A DNA stretch of 10,197 nucleotides. It comes from an uncultured Chromatiaceae bacterium (GTDB taxonomy: Bacteria; Pseudomonadota; Gammaproteobacteria; Enterobacterales; Alteromonadaceae). Location of the stretch: the NCBI GenBank assembly GCA_946481195.1, contig CAMLNG010000097.1, positions 1-10,197 on the forward strand. Direction: 5' to 3'. Numbering within the stretch: the stretch's first letter is position 1; each line of letters starts with the position of its first letter. The notes under the pieces were generated by a model that was given only the letters and a program-made list of their open reading frames with translations, was not told the DNA's origin and did not search any database. Of the stretch, positions 1-8,546 are shown piece by piece. Both the position numbers and the translations under genes were made by a program.

Positions 1-846
1 CAGGACAACTGCAACAAACTGGGCCTGAGTAATCCGCCGAATTATTACAACGACGCGTTGATCCTGACCCAAGGCAATCCGGCGCTGGAAGTAGAGCGGG
101 CCTATACCTTTACCGGCGGACTGGTCTGGTCGCCGCAGTTTGCGGAAAATCTCAATTTGACCGTCGATTTCTGGGACATAAATCTGCAGGATAAAATCGG
201 CACTTTGCCATGGGACCAGGTGTATCCGAACTGTATTGACGGTTCGTCACTGGACTCTGTGTTCTGCCAGCTGATCGAACGCAAAGACGGTTATATGCAG
301 CTGAATCTGAGTTATCTGAATCTGGCGCGGCACAGCACCCGTGGCGTGGATTATGCGCTGGATTATCAGTTCCCGCTCAGCAGCAGTTATTTACCAGAAG
401 GCACTATGCTGAAGTTTGCCGCCAACTGGGGCCGGCTGCTGGAACGTAAGCTGCAGTCTGACCCATCGGCCAAAGTGCTGGAAACGCTGGGCGGCATGGC
501 TTATCCGACCTGGCGGGGCCGCAACACACTGACGCTGGATTTGGCGCCGGTGTCGCTGCGGCTGACCGGGCATTATGTTGGCGCGCAGAAACCTAATCCA
601 AGCCGCAAAGCCGAGGAGTATCAGGTGTCGCAGACTGACGCGTTGTGGTATCTCGATGCCGGCGTCAGTTACGCCATCAGTGAGGCTGCCAGCGTCGACC
701 TGCTGGTGTCGAATCTGACCGACCGCGGCACGCCACAAGTGCCGGGCGCCAGTACTGGCGGCGCCAGCTGGGAAATGGGGTACACTGCAGGTCTGTTTGA
801 TACCATTGGACGTTATTATGCGCTGCAGTTTAGCTATCAGTTCTGA
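1..846 (+). CDS. TonB-dependent outer-membrane receptor, C-terminal part (5' end outside window)
   Basis: The reading frame is open from base 1 to the TGA at 844-846, giving the last 281 residues of a larger protein. The sequence has the character of a TonB-dependent receptor beta-barrel. It contains a GNPALEVE segment followed by alternating amphipathic strands (for example LNLTVDFWDINLQDKI), the usual 'GNP.L..E' landmark near the start of the C-terminal half of such barrels. It ends in YYALQFSYQF, with the terminal aromatic residue expected for outer-membrane insertion. Such receptors import scarce ligands (siderophores, vitamins, oligosaccharides, peptides) using TonB-ExbBD energy. The plug domain and TonB box lie upstream of the window, so the ligand cannot be assigned. 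Two cysteine pairs (near residues 4 and the YPNCID/VFCQL region) may form loop disulfides. A sensor kinase gene follows after 33 bp with no visible terminator, so co-transcription is possible. Confidence 0.88.
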   Translation, partial: QDNCNKLGLSNPPNYYNDALILTQGNPALEVERAYTFTGGLVWSPQFAENLNLTVDFWDINLQDKIGTLPWDQVYPNCIDGSSLDSVFCQLIERKDGYMQLNLSYLNLARHSTRGVDYALDYQFPLSSSYLPEGTMLKFAANWGRLLERKLQSDPSAKVLETLGGMAYPTWRGRNTLTLDLAPVSLRLTGHYVGAQKPNPSRKAEEYQVSQTDALWYLDAGVSYAISEAASVDLLVSNLTDRGTPQVPGASTGGASWEMGYTAGLFDTIGRYYALQFSYQF

Positions 847-868
847 TCTGACACGGAGCCTGCCGGCG

Positions 869-873
869 GGAGG
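869..873 (+). promoter_or_regulatory. Ribosome-binding site deciding the kinase start
   Basis: GGAGG lies 6 nt before the ATG at 880. An in-frame TTG at 874 directly abuts this motif and would have no usable spacing, so ATG 880 is the preferred start. Confidence 0.75.
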
Positions 874-879
874 TTGTCG

Positions 880-2007
880 ATGACAGCAGCAGCCGGCACA
901 ACCATCCCTGGGCTGCAGGCGTTGCGTCAGCGCCTGCAGCTGGTGCGGCTTAGTGACCTGCTGCTGATCTGCGGTTTTAACACGCTGTGTGCGCTGCTTA
1001 ACAGCCTGACTACCACCAATCATCTGGCCGGTGATCTGGCCGTGTTACTGCTGCACTGGCGTGAATATGCGCTGCTGTACAACAGCCTCACACTGAGCAT
1101 GTTAGGCCTTTATCTGTGGCTGATGGAGCCACAGACCGCCACTGTGTCTGGCCGCCGCCTGCTGTATCTGGTGCTTGGCACTTATCTGCTGGCCTTTATA
1201 CTTTGTGCCGGTGTGTTTGACTGGTATCAGCGGGATAAAATCGCCGAAGGCCTGTTGTACATGCTGAATTTTATGGTGTCGGCCAGCTGGTTGTTATTGC
1301 TGGCGTTTTACCTGAAACAGCGGGTGATCAGTCCCAGGTTACATGCGCTGACGGCGGCGGTGGACGCCACAACGGCAGCCAGAGATCGGCTGGAGGCCGA
1401 GCTGCATCTGTTACAGGCGCAGCTCGAACCGCATTTTTTCTTTAACACGCTGGCCAATCTGCACAATCTGATTGACCTGGACCCGGACAAAGCCAAGTTA
1501 TTGCTGGAACAACTGACTGCGTATTTACGTGACAGTATTCCGCAATTTCGCCAGACCTTTATAACGCTGGAGGCGGAACTCGGCATCATTGAACGTTATC
1601 TGCAAATCCAGCAAATCCGTTTCGCCGGTCGTTTTCAGTATCAGCTGGATATCGACGCCGAATGTCGCCATGTGGCGGTGTTACCGATGGCGTTGTTATC
1701 GCTGGTAGAAAACGCCATTAAACATGGGCTGGAAAAAACCAGTGGCACTGGCCTTTTGACGTTGCGGGCTTTCCGCGAACAACAGCAGCTGGTGCTGCAG
1801 GTTTGCGACAGTGCAGCACAGCCGAGCCATCATCAGGCTGGGACTGGCCTGCGCAATTTGCGGGCTCGACTGGCTGCGGCTTATGGTGCCGATGCGCAGT
1901 TTTGTCTGGAAACTCAGGCCGGCCAACAAACCTGTGCCACAGTGCGCAGCCCCTGGCGGGTGATGACAGCGGAGGAGGTGGCGCGTGGTCAGAGTCCTCA
2001 TCGCTGA
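880..2007 (+). CDS. LytS/YehU-type membrane sensor histidine kinase
   Basis: This 375-residue protein has four hydrophobic segments (about 25-43, 64-82, 93-113, 124-145), then a short coiled linker and a cytoplasmic His_kinase (PF06580-type) domain. The H-box LQAQLEPHFFFNTL carries the presumed phosphorylated His185. SLVENAIKHGL is the N-box (Asn278) and AGTGLRNLRARL the G2-type ATP lid (Gly321, Gly323). The G1 box is degenerate: Asp310 is followed by Ser-Ala-Ala where Asn-Gly or Ser-Gly is usual. Kinases of this family signal to LytTR response regulators, and exactly such a partner overlaps the 3' end. There is no large periplasmic domain, so the stimulus is probably sensed in the membrane or passed on by a partner protein. 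The start at ATG 880 is set by GGAGG 6 nt upstream. The gene follows the TonB-dependent receptor gene by 33 bp. Family assignment is firm; the signal is unknown. Confidence 0.92.
   Translation: MTAAAGTTIPGLQALRQRLQLVRLSDLLLICGFNTLCALLNSLTTTNHLAGDLAVLLLHWREYALLYNSLTLSMLGLYLWLMEPQTATVSGRRLLYLVLGTYLLAFILCAGVFDWYQRDKIAEGLLYMLNFMVSASWLLLLAFYLKQRVISPRLHALTAAVDATTAARDRLEAELHLLQAQLEPHFFFNTLANLHNLIDLDPDKAKLLLEQLTAYLRDSIPQFRQTFITLEAELGIIERYLQIQQIRFAGRFQYQLDIDAECRHVAVLPMALLSLVENAIKHGLEKTSGTGLLTLRAFREQQQLVLQVCDSAAQPSHHQAGTGLRNLRARLAAAYGADAQFCLETQAGQQTCATVRSPWRVMTAEEVARGQSPHR
912..940 (+). repeat. Perfect inverted repeat inside the start of the kinase gene
   Basis: Ten-base arms GCTGCAGGCG (912-921) and CGCCTGCAGC (931-940) are exact reverse complements separated by 9 nt, about 30 nt after the kinase start codon. 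In mRNA this would be a strong GC-rich hairpin. No T-run follows, so it is not an intrinsic terminator. It encodes the repetitive stretch LQALRQRLQ, and Leu/Gln codons (CTG/CAG) readily create such symmetry, so it may have no function. Confidence 0.5.
1973..1978 (+). promoter_or_regulatory. Ribosome-binding site of the response regulator, inside the kinase gene
   Basis: AGGAGG, a full Shine-Dalgarno core, sits 6 nt before the GTG at 1985 and fixes that non-ATG start. It lies inside the last codons of the kinase gene, consistent with translational coupling of kinase and regulator. Confidence 0.8.
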
Positions 2008-2722
2008 AGATGAAGAAATCTTGCTGCAGAGCCTGCAGCTGAAATTGCAAAAATTCTGGCCACAAGCCGAGATTGTCGCGTTATGCCGCGACGGTCACAG
2101 CGCTTTGCAGGCGTTGGAACAGTTGCAGCCGGACGTGGCTTTCCTCGATATCCAGATGGGCGCGCTCAGTGGCATTGATGTGGCCTTTTTAACCCAGCAG
2201 CCTTGCCAGTTGGTATTTGTCACGGCTTATGACCAGTATGCGGTCAAAGCTTTTGATAAAGGCGCAGTGGATTATTTGCTGAAGCCTTATTCCGATGCGC
2301 GTTTGCAGCAATGTATCAGCCGGTTGCAGCAACAGTTGCAGCTGACGCAGACTATCGCGGTCAGCGAGGCGCCGGTGCAACGGCTGAAGCTGCAGACCGG
2401 CTATAAAATCTGGCTGCAACCTGTTGATCAAATTCGCTATTTTCGTGCCTGTGGCCGTTATATCGAAGTGGTGCTGGCGGATCGGACCGCCTTGTTGCGT
2501 CAGCCGATGCACCTGCTGTTGCGCCAGCTGGATCCGGCGTTATTCTGGCAAATTCACCGCAGTCTTATCATCAATATCGCCCAACTCGACCATGTGCGTA
2601 CCGGCGATGCCGAACAAATGTGGGCTTATCTGCATGGCGTGGCGGAGCCGTTGCCGGTCAGCCGCAGTTTTCAGCACCGCTTTCGTCAGGCATCGCCGTT
2701 ATCATCTGATCAAGCCAGTTGA
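1985..2722 (+). CDS. LytTR-family response regulator
   Basis: This 245-residue protein has two domains. The receiver domain (about 1-118) contains the acidic pair Asp9/Glu10 in VLIAEDEE, phospho-acceptor Asp55 in FLDIQM, switch Thr80 in FVTAYD and Lys100 in YLLKP, so it should be phosphorylatable. A glutamine-rich linker leads to a LytTR DNA-binding domain (about 133-233) with the typical IRYFRACGRYIEV and FWQIHRSLIIN segments. LytTR proteins bind short direct repeats and act mostly as transcription activators. The gene starts at GTG 1985, 23 bp inside the kinase gene, which marks the two as a cognate pair made from one mRNA. The nearby TonB-dependent receptor is a candidate target, but its promoter is outside the window. 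The 3' end overlaps the converging merR gene by 13 bp. The overall family is BtsR/YehT-like, but no specific orthologue is claimed. Confidence 0.93.
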   Translation: MVRVLIAEDEEILLQSLQLKLQKFWPQAEIVALCRDGHSALQALEQLQPDVAFLDIQMGALSGIDVAFLTQQPCQLVFVTAYDQYAVKAFDKGAVDYLLKPYSDARLQQCISRLQQQLQLTQTIAVSEAPVQRLKLQTGYKIWLQPVDQIRYFRACGRYIEVVLADRTALLRQPMHLLLRQLDPALFWQIHRSLIINIAQLDHVRTGDAEQMWAYLHGVAEPLPVSRSFQHRFRQASPLSSDQAS

Positions 2723-3453
2723 CTGGCGGCGTACCAATGCAGGGCGTCACGCAATAAGACCGCCGTACCGGCGCCGAATCTGTCGTAATAAGCCTGAAAA
2801 CGCGCATCGCTGACGTATAAATCGCCGAGCATCACCAGACGCTGCAGCGGGCAAGGCCCGTATTGCTGCAGCCACTGATGCTGGCGCACTGCCCATAACT
2901 GCACTTCGGCGGCATCTGCCGGTAAATGCAGACACTTTGCTAAGCCCCGGGCGATTTGTTCACCTTCCTGCGCCAATTGCTGCTGTTGTTCCGCGCTTAA
3001 CTGTGCCAGTTGTTGTTCGCTCTGGCGGATCTCCGCTTCGCCCCAACGTTGGGCGGCTTCTTCGCGTAAAGTGGCCTGGCTGAATTGATTAAATAACTGG
3101 GTAGACGTGGTCATCGATGAACACTCCTGCTGTTGGATAGTAAAATCCAGCATGCTTTGCAGCCGTTGCAGATGTGCGATCCGCCCGGCCAGCAGCTGCT
3201 GTTGCTGACGTAAACAGTGGGTCAGGTCGTAGTCCGGCGTTTGCATGATTTGCTGGATTTGTGCCAGCGGATATTCCAACTCGCGGAACATCAGGATTTG
3301 CTGCAATTGCAGCACCTGCTGTTGGTTGTACAGCCGATAGCCACCATTGCTGCGTCCGGCCGGTTGCAGCAGTCCGATCGCATCATAATGATGCAGGGTG
3401 CGTACGCTGACACCGGCAATCGCGGCAAGTTGGCTGATGCTGTAAGTGGACAT
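2710..3453 (-). CDS. MerR-family regulator with C-terminal TipAS-type ligand domain
   Basis: This 247-residue protein begins with a MerR winged helix-turn-helix: YSISQLAAIAGVSVRTLHHYDAIGLL, then GGYRLY (38-43) and a long dimerisation helix (about 76-110). A linker and a C-terminal region of about 130 residues follow. The end, including HQWLQQYGP, LGDLYVSDARFQAYYDRF and LLRDALHWYA, follows the pattern of the TipAS antibiotic-recognition domain. The length is near that of Streptomyces TipAL. Family members activate transcription from promoters with an over-long spacer when a small molecule, often a thiopeptide or other drug, is bound. ATG 3453 is preceded by AGGAG 6 nt upstream. The 91-bp upstream gap holds a matching operator/promoter, suggesting autoregulation. 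No efflux or resistance gene lies beside it. The upstream neighbour on the same strand is a diguanylate cyclase. The protein is glutamine-rich throughout. Domain calls are from motif reading, not a profile search. Confidence 0.87.
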   Translation of the reverse strand: MSTYSISQLAAIAGVSVRTLHHYDAIGLLQPAGRSNGGYRLYNQQQVLQLQQILMFRELEYPLAQIQQIMQTPDYDLTHCLRQQQQLLAGRIAHLQRLQSMLDFTIQQQECSSMTTSTQLFNQFSQATLREEAAQRWGEAEIRQSEQQLAQLSAEQQQQLAQEGEQIARGLAKCLHLPADAAEVQLWAVRQHQWLQQYGPCPLQRLVMLGDLYVSDARFQAYYDRFGAGTAVLLRDALHWYAASQLA

Positions 3454-3475
3454 AGCTGACTCCTGTTCGGCGGGC

Positions 3476-3506
3476 AGTCTGCAGCCTGACGTAACGTCAG
3501 ACGCAA
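3476..3506 (-). promoter_or_regulatory. Probable MerR-type operator/promoter of the merR gene
   Basis: The exact palindrome CTGACGT-A-ACGTCAG (3486-3500) lies in the gap upstream of merR. On the minus strand it sits between TTGCGT (3501-3506, -35-like) and CAGACT (3476-3481, weak -10-like) with a 19-bp spacer. A dyad inside a 19-bp spacer is the hallmark of MerR-controlled promoters. The hexamers are poor matches alone, as expected for an activator-dependent promoter. The symmetry is seen directly; the role is inferred. Confidence 0.55.
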
Positions 3507-3544
3507 GCGTTTATTGCAGGTTTTTTGGCAGAAATCTTAGGCGC

Positions 3545-4594
3545 TTAGCTGCGCACCAGATTGCGGCCGTCGGCTTTGGCCTGATACATCAGCTGGTCCG
3601 CTTGGCGCAGCGCTTCGTCAAAATCGTCGCTGCTGCTCAGCACTGCGACGCCAAAACTACAGGTGATCACCAGCTCCGGGTGTTGGGGTAAAAAGCGTTG
3701 CTGCGCCACAGCCTGACGGATTTTCTCTGCGACGCGGGCCGCGTCACTCAGCTGTGTATGTGGCAACATCAATAAAAACTCTTCACCGCCGTAACGGCAG
3801 GCGATATCAGGCTGGCGCAATTTGCCACGGAATAACCGGGCGATTTGCTGCAGCACTTTGTCACCTTCGGCATGGCCAAAGCTGTCATTGATGTGTTTGA
3901 AGTGGTCCAAATCGACCAGGATCAGCGCCATCGGTAACAACAATTCAGGTTGTTGCTGCAGATACTGCGGCATGCTCTGGTCAAGAAAACGCCGGTTGGC
4001 GAGGCCTGTTAACGCATCGGTGTTGGCCTGATTGTCTTTGCTGCGCTGCAGCAAATCCATACTGTGATGGCTGCGCTCGCGAAAGTGTTCATTAATGCCG
4101 CAGGCCAGGATCAACGTTAGTAAAGACGCCAGAAAACGGCTGCTTTCCGCGACCCGGTATTGCGCCTGGCCCAGCGCCGGGCCATACAGCACCAGCGCCA
4201 GAATCGCCAAAAGGGTCAGATTGAGGATAGTGCCGCGTTTGCGACCTAACAACCCATACAAAATCGGCGGAAACGGAAACACCCAAAACAGCGCGGTTTG
4301 TTCAAAACCACCATGCACCACCAGCCCAACCACAAAGGCTGACACTAACACGCCTTCAATCAGACAAGCTGTTTCCAGCTGCTGACTGGCGTGAAACCAG
4401 GCGGCATTGAGTAAAAAGCTAAAGGCGCAGCCAAACAGGATAAATTGCAGCAGATAGTCTTCGCTGAACAAATGCCGCAAGCCCAGCACCAGCATAATGG
4501 CCGAGGTGATGTAGCTGACAAACAGCAGAATGTAACGACGACGGTTTTGCTCAACCGTTAATGCTTCAGCCAGACCGGCAGTGGAAATGGGCAC
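3545..4594 (-). CDS. Membrane-bound diguanylate cyclase (GGDEF)
   Basis: This 349-residue protein has an N-terminal membrane region with about six hydrophobic segments (roughly 21-38, 47-66, 73-93, 100-116, 121-138, 153-166) and a C-terminal GGDEF domain starting at DALTGLANRR (193-202). The catalytic motif is intact as GGEEF (269-273) in CRYGGEEF, and an RxxD inhibitory site (Arg260-Asp263) lies at the standard spacing upstream. It should therefore convert two GTP to cyclic di-GMP and be product-inhibited. No EAL domain is present. The membrane part resembles an integral sensor module of the MASE kind, but I cannot name the subtype. The start is GTG 4594, with AAGGA 9 nt upstream. The gene lies 63 bp after tusA on the same strand with no clear terminator between them, so read-through from the tusA promoter is likely. 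A weak additional promoter (TTGTGT, 18 bp, AATACT) can be drawn in that gap. Confidence 0.93.
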   Translation of the reverse strand: MPISTAGLAEALTVEQNRRRYILLFVSYITSAIMLVLGLRHLFSEDYLLQFILFGCAFSFLLNAAWFHASQQLETACLIEGVLVSAFVVGLVVHGGFEQTALFWVFPFPPILYGLLGRKRGTILNLTLLAILALVLYGPALGQAQYRVAESSRFLASLLTLILACGINEHFRERSHHSMDLLQRSKDNQANTDALTGLANRRFLDQSMPQYLQQQPELLLPMALILVDLDHFKHINDSFGHAEGDKVLQQIARLFRGKLRQPDIACRYGGEEFLLMLPHTQLSDAARVAEKIRQAVAQQRFLPQHPELVITCSFGVAVLSSSDDFDEALRQADQLMYQAKADGRNLVRS

Positions 4595-4657
4595 TACAGC
4601 TGTTCCTTTGGCAAAGAATGCTCCCAGTATTGAAGCATGCCGCCGGAAAACACAATG

Positions 4658-4915
4658 TCAGTTTGCGTTTTTTTTCAGCAGATAACGATAAGGCAAGGCA
4701 CTGGTATCACTGGCAATTAATTCGTGATCCATAAAACGGCAGAACGCCGGAATATCACGGGTTGTCGCCGGGTCATCGGCGATGATCAGTAAGGTTTCAC
4801 CGGCCTGCATTTTCCGGATGGTCAGCCGGGTCATCATCACAGGTTCAGGGCAACGCAGGCCCAAAGTATCGAGTTGCTGGTCGGCATCGGCAAACAAATC
4901 AGCAGCAGGGGACAT
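4658..4915 (-). CDS. tusA: Sulfur carrier protein TusA
   Basis: This protein of 85 residues closely follows E. coli TusA (81 residues). It contains [14 protein letters not shown] with the sulfur-carrying Cys22, then [21 protein letters not shown] and HELIA, and ends [12 protein letters not shown]. TusA accepts persulfide sulfur from the cysteine desulfurase IscS and passes it through TusBCD/TusE to MnmA for 2-thiolation of the wobble uridine of certain tRNAs. It also influences sulfur supply to molybdenum-cofactor synthesis. The frame could be extended to an ATG at 4975, but the chosen ATG 4915 matches family length and has GGAG 8 nt upstream. The longer version would start inside the -35 element of the likely promoter. 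The gene stands between the fadA terminator and the diguanylate cyclase gene. Confidence 0.95.
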   Translation of the reverse strand: MSPAADLFADADQQLDTLGLRCPEPVMMTRLTIRKMQAGETLLIIADDPATTRDIPAFCRFMDHELIASDTSALPYRYLLKKNAN

Positions 4916-4923
4916 CAGCAAAA

Positions 4924-4927
4924 CTCC
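4924..4927 (-). promoter_or_regulatory. tusA: Ribosome-binding site of tusA
   Basis: On the minus strand GGAG lies 8 nt before the ATG at 4915. It supports the shorter, 85-residue TusA over the upstream ATG at 4975. Confidence 0.7.
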
Positions 4928-4946
4928 GGTAGCATGAACAGGCTGT

Positions 4947-4975
4947 ATCGTAACGATGTGGCTGGTTGATTTCAA
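4947..4975 (-). promoter_or_regulatory. tusA: Predicted sigma-70 promoter of tusA
   Basis: Reading the minus strand, TTGAAA (4970-4975) and TACGAT (4947-4952) are separated by 17 bp. They match the -35 consensus at 5 of 6 positions and the -10 consensus at 4 of 6. Transcription would start near 4940, about 25 nt before the tusA start codon. It lies just downstream of the fadA terminator, so tusA appears to be transcribed independently of fadBA. The -10 overlaps a small palindrome, ATCGT-A-ACGAT (4947-4957). Confidence 0.6.
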
Positions 4976-4983
4976 ATATCAGC

Positions 4984-5014
4984 CAAAAACAAAGGCAGCC
5001 GCAGCTGCCTTTGT
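4984..5014 (-). terminator. Rho-independent terminator of fadBA
   Basis: An 11-bp perfect stem (arms 4989-4999 and 5004-5014, core AAAGGCAGC/GCTGCCTTT) with a 4-nt loop is followed on the minus strand by a run of T residues (4985-4989, partly within the stem base). It lies about 19 bp after the fadA stop. The arms are rich in A/T at the base and G/C near the loop, as is typical of intrinsic terminators. Confidence 0.85.
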
Positions 5015-5032
5015 CATCAGGTTCAATTGGCG

Positions 5033-8370
<3,338 letters not shown>

Positions 8371-8546
8371 GGATGTTCTCCTTCGTCGCGTAGGTGACAG
8401 ATACTTTTTTGAGATCGTCGCAACAGGTCAGATGAGTCTTGTGCGCAAGCAGTGTGTCGCGGTTCAGGAAAAAATTCAACCGTTATTTAAACGAGCGTTT
8501 GAATCGGCCAGCGACAACCAACTAACTATAGGTGGATTTTCGAAAC
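8371..8546. other. Divergent control region between fadB and slt
   Basis: These 176 bp separate the start codons of fadB (-) and slt (+) and must hold both promoters. For fadB a weak candidate on the minus strand is TTGAAT (8474-8479), 17 bp, CACACT (8451-8456). For slt a weak candidate is TTCAGG (8463-8468), 17 bp, TTTAAA (8486-8491), whose -10 would lie in the palindrome at 8485-8504. Neither promoter is convincing. A possible open frame over 8369-8779 on the plus strand has no family character and is a shadow of this region and slt. Confidence 0.5.
8485..8504. promoter_or_regulatory. Near-perfect 20-bp palindrome, possible PsrA operator
   Basis: Half-sites ATTTAAACG (8485-8493) and CGTTTGAAT (8496-8504) are inverted around a 2-nt centre with 8 of 9 positions paired. 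This fits the AAAC-N4-GTTT core reported for PsrA, a TetR-family repressor of fatty-acid oxidation genes in Pseudomonas and relatives that is released by long-chain acyl ligands. Its place upstream of fadBA agrees with that role. The symmetry is seen; the identity of the regulator is inference. Confidence 0.55.

Noticed and set aside
747..760. Perfect 14-bp palindrome CGCCAGTACTGGCG near the end of the receptor gene
   Set aside because: It lies within coding sequence for a Gly/Ala/Ser-rich loop, next to a repeated GGCGCCAG, with no T-run or promoter context. It is best explained by codon composition.
859..870. Imperfect palindrome CCTGCCGGCGGG between the receptor and kinase genes, considered as a terminator or as a structure hiding the ribosome site
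   Set aside because: Only a 4-bp stem can form with a realistic loop, and no T-run follows.
391..1023. Long open frame (210 codons) on the minus strand opposite the receptor and kinase genes
   Set aside because: Low-complexity Gln/Arg/His-rich translation with no family resemblance. It lies antisense to two well-supported genes and is a by-product of their codon usage.
3788..3798. GCCGT-A-ACGGC dyad resembling the CGTAACG core of the merR operator
   Set aside because: It encodes the conserved Arg-Tyr-Gly-Gly of the GGDEF motif, so the protein sequence accounts for it.
4658..4975. Longer 105-residue version of TusA starting at ATG 4975
   Set aside because: The extra 20 residues are absent from E. 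coli TusA, the upstream ATG has no ribosome site and it lies within the -35 of the predicted tusA promoter.
8499..8530. Promoter for slt built from TTGAAT (8499-8504) and a -10 near 8522-8529
   Set aside because: Transcription would start at or after the only candidate ribosome site (8531-8535), leaving no usable leader.
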